From Hemerocallis citrina (lineage: Eukaryota; Streptophyta; Magnoliopsida; Asparagales; Asphodelaceae), in the NCBI GenBank assembly GCA_017893485.1, contig CM030366.1, forward strand, positions 203,263,455 to 203,327,454: a DNA stretch of 64,000 bases, read 5' to 3'. Below, one piece after another: positions 34,681 to 46,571 of the stretch. Position numbers and translations under genes: made by a program. The notes below the pieces were generated by a model. It saw only the letters and a list, made by a program, of their open reading frames with translations, did no database searches and was not told the origin of the DNA. Position 1 is the first letter of the stretch. Every line of letters starts with the position of its first letter.

Positions 34681-37073
34681 CCAGAATTTGTTTATTTCGT
34701 ATGTATCAGTAAGCGGGTCTCTGACTTCGTCTACAACTTAAGCACTGAATCACTGATGCTTAATAATGGTATAAGTTTCACTGGTGTGTAAATTCTTCCT
34801 GTTTTATATCAAGATTATTAGCCCCCAAAAAACTACGCCAGGTGAAATTTATCGGTTGAGAGTAACATGTTGAAAATCACAAATTTTCTACCTTCTACCC
34901 GCTCGAGACACCCTCGCCATTGCCGCCCGTCTCTACCCTCGCCGACGTCGATCCGAACGCTCTAATCTCCTACGCCCCCTGTCCGAAGCTCTCCTCTCCC
35001 CGTCACGACGCCCTCCTTCTCTACCAGTCCCGTTGCTTAGTACAACATCTGAGTTAGTGGGTTCTTGCCACATCGGTATGCTTTATTGTCAAAGTTAAGA
35101 TAGCCCATGTCATTATTTTTTAAAATTCGATATTGTCTGTTGCATTGTTAGTTTGGTTTGTTTTTTCGACCAACCAGTTTAATAGATGAGTTTAGATCAA
35201 TTTGGGGCAACATTAACGTTCTCAAACAAAGATTTGAATAGCATGATGAATGAATTGTTGTATGTTAGATTAGATTATGATGTAATTTATGTTGGTTTCA
35301 ATGCAAGTGCCCGAGAGTTATTGAAGATGATCTGTGTATGGGTGTGGGTGTGGGTGTGGGTTTTAGTTTAGAAAAGGACCCCAAAAAATGATTAGCACAG
35401 TAAGAATTGTTTTGGGAACTGAGTAATCTTTACATAAAAGTATAAGGGGATTGCGCCCAAAAAAGTAACCCTTGATCTCAAAGGTGAGTTCTAATTCTAT
35501 TCTTACATGCACTTCATGGTAACATATTGATTTGGATGCAGTATGGGTTCTGCAATCATAGTCAGACATTTATACACACATATAGCTTCACCAAAAGTAC
35601 ACAATTTAGTTTATTTGCAATTAAACGTTCAAAGAAAATGAATATCCATTATTATGGTGATGAATTCTGCAATCATAGTCAGACATTTAGACACATATAG
35701 CTTCACCAAAAGTACACAATTTAGTTTATTTGCAATTCGGCGAAGAGAATACTATCCACTAAAAAGGCAAATTCAACGAATGAGATTGACTGAATACCTT
35801 AATATGGGTCTTTCTGGGAGTATCATTGAAGTTGAAAAGAATGGCAATTGTTTCGATTTTTCTCCATTCTTTAGTTTTGACTTTGAAACAATAATTGTTT
35901 GTATGGTCATATTCAAGACAACAAACGCGCCTACTTTGATTCTGCTGACTGGGCTCTTGGCAATGTTTGTGTGAAGAATGAACTGAATGTGAACTTCATC
36001 ACAGAGAGTTTTTACTAAATTTTTAGCTAACTTCATCCTTGATAACCTGTCGATCTTTGTAGCAAGGTTCAAATTTGGGAAAGAAGACAAAAGATGCTAT
36101 GGAGTCTCTTCCGCCTAAGCTAAAGGTATATACGCAATAGAATATATAACACATACATATAGAGGAGATTGTTAAATTTTAAAGTAAGTTTGAATGAGGT
36201 TAAATGTTTTTTGAACAGTGTGACTAACACATACCTTAAGACTTGAAAGGTTTCTCACGCGAAAATAACTAAAGCTAAGATCTACCTACTCAGGAATCAC
36301 CGACTTATGTTATGTTACCGTGGAAAATAAATACTATAAAGAAAAAACAAGAACGACCATCTAAAAAGATTGCATTTTAAAGTATTCTTAGACGAAGTCA
36401 AAAATTTTAAACCAATGTATAATTGCACAAAAAGTATACAAGAGACATGTTTTCCATTTCTTCATAAACGTATACTTAGAGGGGGAAAAATCCAATAACT
36501 ATTATGATACTATAAATTATTTGTATGTTTGAGAATAATTTCATGGATTTTAGTTTATAGTTTTTATTGGTCCCTCATATTTAAAAAATTATGTACAATA
36601 TTGGACATGGGTATACTATATATATAATAATAATCTTTTCTTAGTTGGGCAGAAATTGTGCAATATTGCAAGATATATTATCATTTCTTAGTTGGGTTGT
36701 TTTTATCATTATGACTTGAATATGGACTATTTTAAAAATTAAAAGATTTTTTCCGAATATGCACCGTATTTTAACAATTATCTTATGAGAACATATTAGA
36801 TTACATACTAGGAACTTATACTTTATACAGGATGTCGATGACGATGATGTAATGATTTTCCAGCCCCATAAAATTTGAAGCATAAAATAAATGAAAGAAT
36901 GACAGTGATTTCCTAAACCATCTGCTTATGTGAGGATGATAATAAAGATTTCAGTAATTACAGTAGGAATGTCTTCCATAAGTTTCTCCCAATTCTGTCA
37001 CTTTTTTTTGGGAGTTCTACATAATTTAATGAGTCCCTAGTATGACAATAATTAGTTGTAAATAAAACTTCAT

Positions 37074-37119
<46 letters not shown>

Positions 37120-37379
37120 GAGTTGTTTTGGGGGATTTGAATTTGAGTTTTGGGGGAAAACTTTTGGGGGAAAAATGTGTTTTGTGAGGTTAGATCTGGA
37201 CCTTTGATTTTGGGGGAATTGAATGTGAGCCACTTGATAGCTTTCTTTGTGTTTTATTATATAGATATATGATAACTTGTTATTGGCACACGTGTTAAAA
37301 ACCCTTGAATCTTCTATTTGCAGAAACAGGTCTTCCCATAAACTATTAGATGAGGATGTGTTTAAATAGATTAATTAGG
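34681..37379. other. Unassigned AT-rich region with decayed exon-like pieces
   Basis: No intact gene is supported. A C-rich stretch (34897-35060) reads STLADVDPNALISYAP in one frame but stops at once and I do not recognise it. A 75-bp segment with TTCTGCAATCATAG is duplicated at 35548 and 35665; its first copy follows TTGGATGCAG, an acceptor-like site. GTGTGG repeats lie at ~35335-35362 and pure (TA)n at 37077-37116. The frames at 35654-36090 on both strands show no family signature. Confidence 0.5.
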
Positions 37380-37552
37380 AAAGGGGCATTTCCAACCCCC
37401 TTCTCAATATATGGTTAGTCGCTCTACTTTGAGAATTGAGGTTTTATTTGCAGGTTTCTCTCTCTAATTAAGATCTTTTTATTGTGGAGTAACGGTTAGT
37501 TCAACATATTTTCCTTAATTAATCATTCTTATTTTTTTTGCTTGGATGTCAT

Positions 37553-38054
37553 TTGCACTGTCAGCCGGACCTGACCTAGACCCGACATTGAACCGGAACC
37601 GCCCAATCTATACGGGTCTGGGTCCGGATCCTAAAATAAGACCCGATGCACTTCCGGGTCCGGGTCCGGATCCGCTCAAAATAGAACCGAACTAGATCCG
37701 GGCCTGGACCTGTTAAAAAATACCCTTTAAAACATGGAATTTGAATAATAGGGTTATAGGATAGACATGTAAATCGTAATTGTTGAAGATAAATGTGTAA
37801 ATATAATATTTATTCAAATACTTGAGTGCAAAAATTGTTGGAACCATAGGGTATCGGGTCAAAAATATTTAAGTGCAAATATTTATTCCCCACCACCGGA
37901 CCCGACGGGTAGATTTTTTTAACTAGGACCCGGACCCGGACCCAGATCCGGTTCTCGCAAGTCCGGGTCGAGGTCCAATTTTTGGACCCGTGAGGTACCG
38001 GGTCCGGGTCCGGTAATGGAGGACCCAACCCGATAGGACCTGATAGCGGCTCTA
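37553..38054. mobile_element. hAT-like MITE, GGTCCGGGTC-rich (TSD GATGTCAT)
   Basis: A 502-bp insertion is flanked by the 8-bp GATGTCAT at 37545-37552 and 38055-38062; copies 1-3 have a single GATGTCAT here. Both arms are filled with CCGGGTCCGGGTC-type repeats in opposite orientation, typical of some non-autonomous hAT elements. Terminal inversion is weak, and no transposase is present. Confidence 0.7.
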
Positions 38055-38107
38055 GATGTCATGTACTAGCTAGGCTAAATAATTATGAAGAAGTTGTTCG
38101 AAGAATT

Positions 38108-38221
38108 ACCACTGATTTGTAGCTCAAATGATAAAGAGTTTGGGATGGATAAATGGAGGTCTTGAGTTCGAGGTAGCTCTTTATTAAAAAAAAAAAATGA
38201 AATAGTAAATAAAAAAGGTTT
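38108..38221 (+). mobile_element. tRNA-derived SINE candidate (114 bp)
   Basis: A box-A-like TAGCTCAAATGA (~38120) and a box-B-like GAGTTCGAGGT (38164-38174) are spaced as in a tRNA-type pol III promoter. An A-rich 3' tail follows, and the 8-bp GAAGAATT flanks the unit (38100-38107 and 38222-38229). In copies 1-3 the target is a single uninterrupted GAAGAATTAGTTTTAC. Confidence 0.75.
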
Positions 38222-38235
38222 GAAGAATTGGTTTA

Positions 38236-38909
38236 CTTGGAATATATGCTTACTCCCACTGAACTTGTGATCAACTACATTCATCTCAAAAACAAATGAG
38301 ATAATTACTTGATGAAACTTGTGGTACCATTGACGAGAAGCTTGCTTGAGTCCATAGATGGATTTTGTCAATTTGCAAACCATATTCTTTGGATCTCCCG
38401 ACACAGTTTTCTGGTTGCACCATATAAATTGTCTCGTCAATGTCGCCATTGAGAAACGCCGTCTTGACATCCATCTGATGTAGCTCAAGATCAAGATGAG
38501 CAACAATCGCCATAATTGTCCTGAACGAGTCTTTCGATGAAACTGGAGAAAAAGTCTCTGTAAAATCAATGTCTTCTTTCTGAGTATAGCCTTTAGCTAC
38601 AAGACATGCCTTATACCTCTCCACATTACCATTTGCATCCCTCTTGGTGTTAAATATCCATTTAGAACCAATTGGTTTTGCACCTTCTGGTAATCGGACA
38701 AGTTCCCAAACTTTGTTGTCTTGCATTGACTTATACTTCTCATTCATGGCATTCATCCACTTTTGAGAGTTACGACCTTTCATGGCCTGATGAAATGTGA
38801 TTGGATGATCTTCCATCATTCCATTGTCATCCTCATGTTCTTGGAGAAATATAATATAATCATCTGGAATAGCATTCCTCCTTTCTCTCGTGGATCTTCT
38901 TAATGGCAC
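38236..38909 (-). pseudogene. Copia reverse transcriptase fragment
   Basis: The reading has the linker PLRRSTRERR, then WMNAMNEKYKSMQDNKVWEL, SKWIFNTKRDANGNVERYKA, LVAKGYTQKEDIDFTETFSP and HQMDVKTAFLNGDIDE, classic early reverse transcriptase blocks. After a frameshift near 38405, KSIYGLKQASRQWYHKF continues in another frame to VVDHKFSGSKHIF, where copy 4 sequence begins. The YVDD active-site region is lost. Confidence 0.85.
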
Positions 38910-39246
38910 TGGTTCTTGAGGTTGTTGATTTGTTCTTCTGGAACAATTACCTCATTTTGAATGGGGGGTTGTTCAACATTGTCTTGTTGAGGATCCAGAT
39001 TCACTTCTTGATCTGTAATATGTGTGGGAACCTGAATATTGTCAAAAGTGATAGTAGAAATTTAGTTTGTAATTGAATCCAATTCCTCCTAAAAAACAAT
39101 ATCCCAACCTTATCTCCCCAAAAACTCAACTTTGTTGCAGTTCCCGTCTCAAAAAATATTATTAAGTGTGGGATCATAAAACTTATAGCCCCTAGATCGT
39201 TTAGAAAAACCAACAAAGTAGCTGCTCACTGTTTTGGAGTCCAATT

Positions 39247-39490
39247 TTTTTTAATGTGGCCTGTAAGGCCTTGCCTCAGCTAGACATCCCCAAATGTGAA
39301 AGTATTTTAGACTAGGCTTTCGACATGTCCAAAACTCATAAGGTGTTTTTTTTGCAGCTGCTTTAGTTGGTACTCTATTGAAAATGTAACTTGCTGTCTT
39401 TAATGCTTCTCCGTATAGGGACTCAGGTAAGGTGGAATGAGCAATCATACTCCTTACCATATCCTTAAGAGTCCTATTTCATCTTTCAGC
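39247..39490 (-). pseudogene. Copia integrase C-terminal fragment
   Basis: The minus-strand reading is AER, a stop, [37 protein letters not shown] and [20 protein letters not shown], the end of the copia integrase core and its downstream block. The second half of the catalytic Glu motif is just retained. The region between here and 38910 (39000-39246) is non-conserved hinge with frameshifts. Confidence 0.8.
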
Positions 39491-39499
39491 AAAACATTT

Positions 39500-39780
39500 C
39501 TCAATTTTGATCAAGGGAATCTTTAGCCTTAGTAATCCCATCAGATTCTGTGCCCCTAAAGGCTTCTAGAATGCTATGTTTCATAATCATTAGACTCATG
39601 CGATTTGAACGATCGCACCTCTCAAAATCCCTTTTATCATCAAGAGTGCTTTCCGCAGTGAGAGGTGGAGGTTGTTCTTCCCTTAATGCATGGTCTAATT
39701 TCATACATCCAAGAGTTATCAGTAAGGTCCCTTTCTAATCATTGAATTTGTCCCATTAAGCATGAGAATAGAATTGATGT
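39500..39780 (-). pseudogene. Copia gag N-terminal fragment
   Basis: The reading LDHALREEQPPPLTAESTLD, then RSNRMSLMIMKHSILEAFRG, is the plant copia gag (UBN2-like) helix region. It is followed directly by late integrase sequence, marking an internal deletion of roughly two kilobases compared with a full element. Confidence 0.75.
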
Positions 39781-40223
39781 TAGCAGTTATTGAGGCAGCA
39801 GATGATAAACTAGCTAATATAGAACAAAAAAAAACAAAATAAGCTCACATGAGAATCCATATAAAATAATAAATTCAAATAATGGTTAATTCCATCTCAA
39901 GATACCAGACACAACGTTAATATCAAGTTGGACAATAACATTAACTGTAAGCGGTACTCTTGTTGTAGCAATCAAATATTGACAATAAATCTGTCAAATA
40001 ATAAGTCATTCTTTGGACCGACTTATTGTTCACATGGAATACCTTATAATTGTCACATATTTATTACCACAGATGTGTATGAAATTCGGCCAAATATCAA
40101 ATTACCTTTGGGTCAGTTAATAAACGCATAAATTACCAACACACAATCATCTTGATATTTTAAATAAATTAATCTACACAAAAGAGGTCACTTTGGCAAC
40201 ATTCTATTTCAATTAATATATTC

Positions 40224-40765
40224 AAGGGTTTTTAACACATATACCCCTAACAAATATGTTAATATCATATATGCCCTTCAAAAATGTGTATTTTCATATA
40301 TGCCCCTAACAATATGAGTTCATTTCTTATTTATCCCTAAAAGTTGCCTCAAATTACGTGTATATGAAACTTATAAAATTAGTGGCGAATTTGGCTAGAA
40401 AACATGATGAAGAAGATGAAATTATAAAGATGTACTATAAATTTGTCCATTTATTAAGAAAATTGAAAAAAAAATAATTGAGAATGATTGATGTGTTTCA
40501 ATTGGTTTTAAAGACGATTTAGTTTATAAAAAATAAGAGGAATAAGCTTAACTAGTAGAGGAAGGGTATTCAGCAATTTTACATAAAATCTATTAAACAT
40601 AACTGTATATTTCATACATTTTTTATGTTTTTAAAATAGTTTTAACTTAAGGGATAACTACGAAATTGGATACACATTGTTAGGGGTAAATGTGAAAATA
40701 CACATTTGTGAGGGGTATATGTGATATTAACATATTTGTTAGGGACATACATGTTGAAAACCCTT
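40224..40765. mobile_element. 542-bp MITE with ~90-bp TIRs (TSD TATTC)
   Basis: The ends are AAGGGTTTTTAACACATATA and, reversed, AAGGGTTTTCAACATGTATG. Inverted similarity runs ~90 bp through CCCCTAACAAATATGTTAAT. TATTC lies on both sides (40219-40223 and 40766-40770). There is no coding capacity. The superfamily is not settled by a 5-bp repeat in AT-rich DNA. Confidence 0.8.
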
Positions 40766-41889
40766 TATTCAAATATTAGACATTCATAAGAAAATCCAAA
40801 ACCAAAATTTGAATTTAATTGTTTCCCAAAAAATTTATCTTTTTCTTAACTTTTGTAATTTTACTTTATTTTACATAGATAATATCAAGATAAAATCTAA
40901 CTGAATTTTATTTATCCGATTATAGGACAAATATCTTTAGTAACAGAAATTTGATTTTCATTAACAGAAAATTGAATGATTAACAGAAATTCTATAGGAA
41001 CGGCAGGTCATAAACAAATATCTTTACTGTTTTTATTGCAAATCAATTTTATAACAATAAATATTTAATTTTAATTAATGACCCACATCTGTCTGCTCTT
41101 CTCTCCCGAAAGAGAAGGCAGCCGAAGGAACGGGGGCCCCACTGCCACCTGTCACACAATGTGATATCAGCAGCAAGTGAAGCATCTGCCGCTATTTTTG
41201 GTTGCAATCAAAACTCATAAGAATTGATTTTATATTAATTATCTCTAACGGAAACATATCAAAACCTAAATATGTATGAAAATCTTCTCAAACAAATTGC
41301 ACTATAACAACAGAATTAATTCAATAACAACAGATCTATAACAGATTTAATGGCAATAGGTGGATCTGATCAACAGATTATCAACTAAGATGTTATAACT
41401 AATTGATTAATTGGATTTTGGTATGAAATCAGAAGATAATCAAAAGATGGTAAACAACTCAGAAGATGGTAACATTAATTATACATTATCACATGATGGT
41501 ACGAAATCAATATGAGTTGTTAACAACTCATCAGAAGATCCATTAATTAATTATATCCAAAAAAATCTATACCTGAAGCCAAAACCATAATTAAGCAACA
41601 TGCTTACGTTTTGTTTTTGTTTTTTGTTTTTTGTTTTTTTTAAAATCTGAAGATAATCTTAACATGGATCTGAATATATTGTCAACCAAAATACATCATA
41701 GAATCTAAACATTGAATAATCCATATGAACAGGAAGATATAGATCTACAGAATGATTAGATCCACAAATACCATAATATGAAGATCAAAAGAAATTAACT
41801 CTAATTTTTGAAGTTTAGAAAACCCTAAATTTCTTAAACAAAATCATCAATTCTTCAATTAATTCAGCAAAGATGGCTCTGATACCAAT

Positions 41890-42422
41890 TGATGAAATTT
41901 TATATACACTTAAGAACATGCATAAAATATTAATAACAACCTAAAATATGTTTGTATGAATCTAGATCTTAATCATGCTGCAAAAGTGCTTTAATATAAA
42001 ATCCTAAATCATGAAACTATAGATCTTTGCTAAATCAAAATAAGAAGAACATTAAAAGCGGAAGCATTAACCTGAAGCCATTGATGGAGATTGCGCAGAG
42101 GGTTTGGATCTTCCTATATGATAGACACTTCTATGAGAGGCCGTCTCTCTATTCTTCTGTTGATGGGATTACAGATGGAATAAGAAGATACGTATATATA
42201 GGAGACCATAACTCTAATTGATAATTATTGATTTCCAATTTTGCCCATCACAAAATGAGAAATTTACTTTACGGTCTCTACACGTGTAATATCACACTTT
42301 AAATTATATGCTTTTAACCCATTACTTAATCTTGATTAGATCACTTTAATTTGGGTTAGACTTTAGAATAACAATTATACATTTAGTCACATATGTGAGC
42401 CCACATAGATTATTTTCCAACA
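41890..42422 (-). repeat. 5' LTR of the minus-strand copia element
   Basis: On the minus strand it starts TGTTGGAAAATAATC (42422) and ends ATTTCATCA (41890). It abuts the primer site TGGTATCAGAGCCA (41874-41887, reversed). The flank at 42423 is GGGGG of the PPR tail, the probable target copy. Confidence 0.8.
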
Positions 42423-45217
42423 GGGGGTGAGTCTGATTCCGTAGGATATCATGTCCTTCTGTCAAATGTTTATGCTGCAGAGGGGAAGTGGGAGAAAGTG
42501 AATCGGGTGAGGAGAGAAATGAGTGCAAAGGGATTGACAAAGGAACCTGGTTTGAGTTGGATTGATGTAGGTGATGCATCTACAACAGCTCTTTGATTGG
42601 CGAAGTCATAACGGACGAGTAATACAGCCGACAGGGAGGAAGCTGCCTTTTGGCTTGAATATCAAATGTGAAGAAAGCAGGGTTGAATATAGTCCAGTAC
42701 TTGATAGATGGACCGAGCAAACTTAATTTTGTAGGACTTTGAGTCTTCTAGGATTCGTTGGTGCTGACTGATGAGGAAGGAGAGGAAAGAACTGATATCT
42801 GGAAGGGAAGCTGTGCAGGATTGTAGTTATGGCGGGTAACTCTTCTGAATCTTTGAATACGATGGTATTTATCGCGGCGTTACTCATCTGAATCTTGAAT
42901 TTTTTCAATGATAAAAATAGAAGCTCATTTTCCATGCCATTACAATGATGAGAAATAAACCATCAACATAAAAGAGACATAAATGTTGTATTTACTAGGG
43001 AAAGAGTCACTCTGTACCATCCGAAAAGTTAAAAAGATCCTGCATACCAAAATAAGATGTGGAGGTTCCTTCGTAAGTTATGTAACAGTGTATCTGATAT
43101 CTTTTATTGGATCCTTGATTTTTGACAATCTTGGATTTACATGTAATTTTGTTCTCCATAAATTGAACCACTCTACCTATTAACTAGTATATCCCTGTTG
43201 CTCGCACTGATTTAATGATCTATCAATATTTATGCTAAGATTTCTTAATGCCACGCTGAAGAATTAGTGATCACTTATAGTAGTCATATCAATTATTAGC
43301 AAACTGATTATTGCAGTAATATATATAGATTACAGTACTGGAGAAACTACAAACCCACATTAAGAATGAACAAAAAGATGTGCATTTCCAGTTTACTAGG
43401 CTACCATGTTTTTAACGGTTGTTTCATTCTCAGCACATTCAAGATTTCATCTTGTTGTATTATCATTTGTTCATAGCACTGACATTAGAATCCCTCTGAA
43501 AAAGTAAATGTTAAAAAATGATACAATTAGAGAAATATAATTATGTATCTGAATCTGTAAGCGCAAACACAATGATTAAGTTTTATGATTTGCAACTTTA
43601 GTTAGTAAACTACTACTTTTTTATTTAAGAGATTATATGCATCTGATTCATTACAATTAACTGAAAAAGTAAACTACTACTTTTTTATTGAGATTGTATG
43701 CATCTGATTCATTACAATTAACTGAAAAAGTAAACTACTTCTTCTACAATTGATCTAAGGATTTAAAAGAAAATATAACATTTTATTGGCTAGATATATC
43801 AAAAGAAGTTGCATACTAGAAGTAAACATTATTTTAAAAAAACTAGAAAAAAAAGGCATTACAATTAAAGGTTACTTTCAGAATAATATCTATTACTTTG
43901 ATAAACGTATATTTTTCAGACTTCATGAAACTCCTTTCCATATAATTAATATCTTCATTTAAGGTGAGCAATATAACTAATAGGGCTGATATTTAAATAA
44001 CATTGTAACATTGTGATCTATGTATCGCAGAATATTGGTGTACCTTGATCTGTATCAGTATATTCTATGAAGTATATGTTGGAGTAGTTGTTGATTCTGT
44101 GTTTCCAAATATTTCTTGGTTGTCAAGCAATAGGGATTGTAATTTGTTTTACTTTGTTTCGTTAATTTATCGTTAATGAAGCGGCGACGTAGTTACCTTT
44201 ATTCTTAAAAAAAAAAAAAACATTGTAATCAGTTTCTGAAGAAAAAAAAAACAATATCTTCATGTTAGATTCATTGGATCTAACAATATTATGTTCTATT
44301 TTTGCGAATATTTATGTATAGAAGTAGATCAATGGCTTGTTTGTTTTTGTTAAATTTTATTTTTATTTATTTCATTTCTTTTATGCAATAAAAATCACTG
44401 TTTGCATACTACATATACAAGTAAAGAAAATAAACTAAATAAAATAAATATGTCAACAGTAATTAAGGTATATGTCATAGATGGCATACCAAAAATAAAA
44501 AAAGAGCAATTATAAAAAAGGGCACCCCCATGCGGCCATGCCTCTTCTCCATACTTAGTGGCTACTTTATATTTTAGAGTTAATTGTTAGTCATTACTTT
44601 GAGGTGAGGTTCGATTTTCAGGTTTCTCACTCTTTCTCAAATCTTTTTGTTTTGGAGTAATTGTTAGTTTTGCTTATTCCCCTTAATTAATCATCACTGT
44701 TTTTTGCTTGGATGTCATATAAAAACATGTTCAACGAATTAGTTTTACAAATCTTGTTTGTAAGATTTTGGTTAAGGCTTTCCCCCCGTAAAAACTATGG
44801 ACTAATTAATCTATGCCAAGATCCAAATTTGTCATCCATTGTAGTATTTGTTGCCCTTTAAGTGATTCAGTTAGTCACTTCTGTATGTGCTATTAACTTT
44901 TATTTCGTTATATTTTTTTTATTAATGAAACACAGAAGCGTGTCATATCTGAGTTTTTTTATTAAAAAAAAACCTCTTCAAACCCTATGATATATCTATT
45001 CTATTCTATACAATGCTCGTACCCTCTATATATCTCCATGCATGTAGGCTATCAAGTATATGTATTAATGTAAAGTCGAATTTGTTTTGTTAACTACTAA
45101 TTCATTCATTCATATGTAAGTTACAATCCAAATTATAGGCAACTATATATGGAAACTAATAGATAAACTAATGGGATGTGTATACTGTTTTTCGCAGGGC
45201 TGTCGTATCGTAGTGTT

Positions 45218-45454
45218 ATGGGTTCTTCAGCAAATTGGACATGGCAAGAAAATACGACTTTCGAGTGTGTCTGCGCATCTAAATACGGCAAACTACCCAG
45301 CGGCACCGTATGGGCTCTCATTTCTCAGAAGCTTGGCACGAAGAGCCCACAAGAGGTCGAACAACATTACTGGGAGTGGCAACAGGAGCTGGCCAAAGTG
45401 ACCAATCATGATCTTCTAATGTCAAGAAAGGGGAAAGATTTTAAAAACCATTAA
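45218..45454 (+). CDS. RADIALIS-like single-SANT/MYB protein, copy 3 (78 aa)
   Basis: The protein reads MGSSANWTWQENTTFECVCA, then the same SANT helices 2 and 3 (VWALISQKLG; EVEQHYWEWQQEL) and tail ending KGKDFKNH. It matches copy 2 except at two residues and is probably nearest the consensus. An acceptor-like TTTTTCGCAG ends ~20 bp before the ATG. No disabling mutation is seen. The gene sits ~3.3 kb upstream of a Tork-like copia insertion and in the same orientation as the other copies. Confidence 0.75.
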   Translation: MGSSANWTWQENTTFECVCASKYGKLPSGTVWALISQKLGTKSPQEVEQHYWEWQQELAKVTNHDLLMSRKGKDFKNH

Positions 45455-46571
45455 TTGTTAGTAATTGTATCAGATAGAGTTTTTTTGAGTTTTATAGTAC
45501 GTAGAGATCGAATGCAAAATTTTGAATTTTTCTTTTTATTTTTCTTAATTCATGAAGAACTTCAGTTACATGTATTCATGTACTTCTTAAGAAAATACTA
45601 GTATGGAAGGCAGTACATATTTTTTCTCTTTCTCTCTCTCTTTTTAAATTTTTTTTTGAAAAACTTAATTATGTCGACAAATTAATCATTCATACTTGGG
45701 CTGAAAACAAGTTTTGTAGTACTTGATGGTAGATACTATTAAGATCGATTTAGATCCAATCAAACTTATTTAGATAAGAAATTGATAGTAGGAATAAACT
45801 ATTGCAATAATACCATGCTCCTCTCCAGAACACTAGCAAATCTTAACCACACAACTTAAATCAAAATCTTACCAACCATCCACTTAATTGAAATAAAGAA
45901 CTCAATCGAATCGAATCTGAGCCACACTTAAAATTAAAATTTATATCAACCATCCACTTAATTTTAAAGAATCGAGAGAATGAGCTCAAATTGGCACGAG
46001 AATTTGACTTGGACGAGGTCACCCGATCAGTAGGATTAGATTTCGTTTCGAGACCCAGCATGTTGGGATGTGAACTGTTTTGTTAAATTCTTTTTAATGA
46101 AAAGCGGAGGGTATTCAACCCACCGTTTAACTATCAATTTTTTTTTAAAAAAAATAGAAAACCAAGAAATTGTGTTTACAACTCTGTTGATTTTTTATTT
46201 TTTTGGAACAAGGTCGTAGATATGTTTGCACACATGCATCCATTATAAATGACAAGGGATCTATCATCTATACAAAACATACTTTGAGCCTCTGGTCTCT
46301 TGCTAACTTGTCACTAGCTAGCGAATTTTTTTACTACCATAGACAACTAGGGCACAATTGCATTGGTTGCACTAATCCCTTCACTAACTAGTTGTACATG
46401 TTCAAAACCAGCAGCAGGCATATGCAAAAGACTTGTTTACATTTTATAATGCACATTCTTAATATTTGGTAAGTAATATGTGTAGCATGTATGCAAACAA
46501 ATAATATAATCCAATAAAATATAAAGATATGATTTCAGGGCTTTTACAATATTAAACTGCTTGAAATATCC

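Larger units (their letters stand above)
37380..38236 (+). repeat. Segmental duplication, copy 4 (diverged 5' flank only)
   Basis: Pieces such as CCTTAATTAATCATTCTTAT, TTTGCTTGGATGTCAT and GTTCGAAGAATT match the region ~550 bp upstream of the SANT gene in copies 1-3 (for example 24090-24330) at lower identity. It is interrupted by a hAT-like MITE (37553-38054) and a SINE (38108-38221), then cut by a copia element at ~38236, so the SANT gene itself is missing. Confidence 0.7.
38236..42422 (-). mobile_element. Ty1/copia element, minus strand, internally deleted, 3' end lost
   Basis: From right to left it has a 5' LTR (41890-42422), a tRNA-iMet primer site (41874-41887), a long leader with a MITE inserted (40224-40765), a gag start (~39500-39780), an abrupt join to late integrase (~39490), integrase tail (39247-39490), hinge and reverse transcriptase to ~38236, then a break into copy 4. 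Late gag, the nucleic-acid-binding domain, protease and early integrase are absent, as are RNase H and the 3' LTR. It inserted into the PPR tail at the G run of copy 3. Confidence 0.8.

Noticed and set aside
37958..38028. Proline/arginine-rich minus-strand frame in the MITE
   Set aside because: It is a translation of the GGTCCGGGTC repeats, not a protein.
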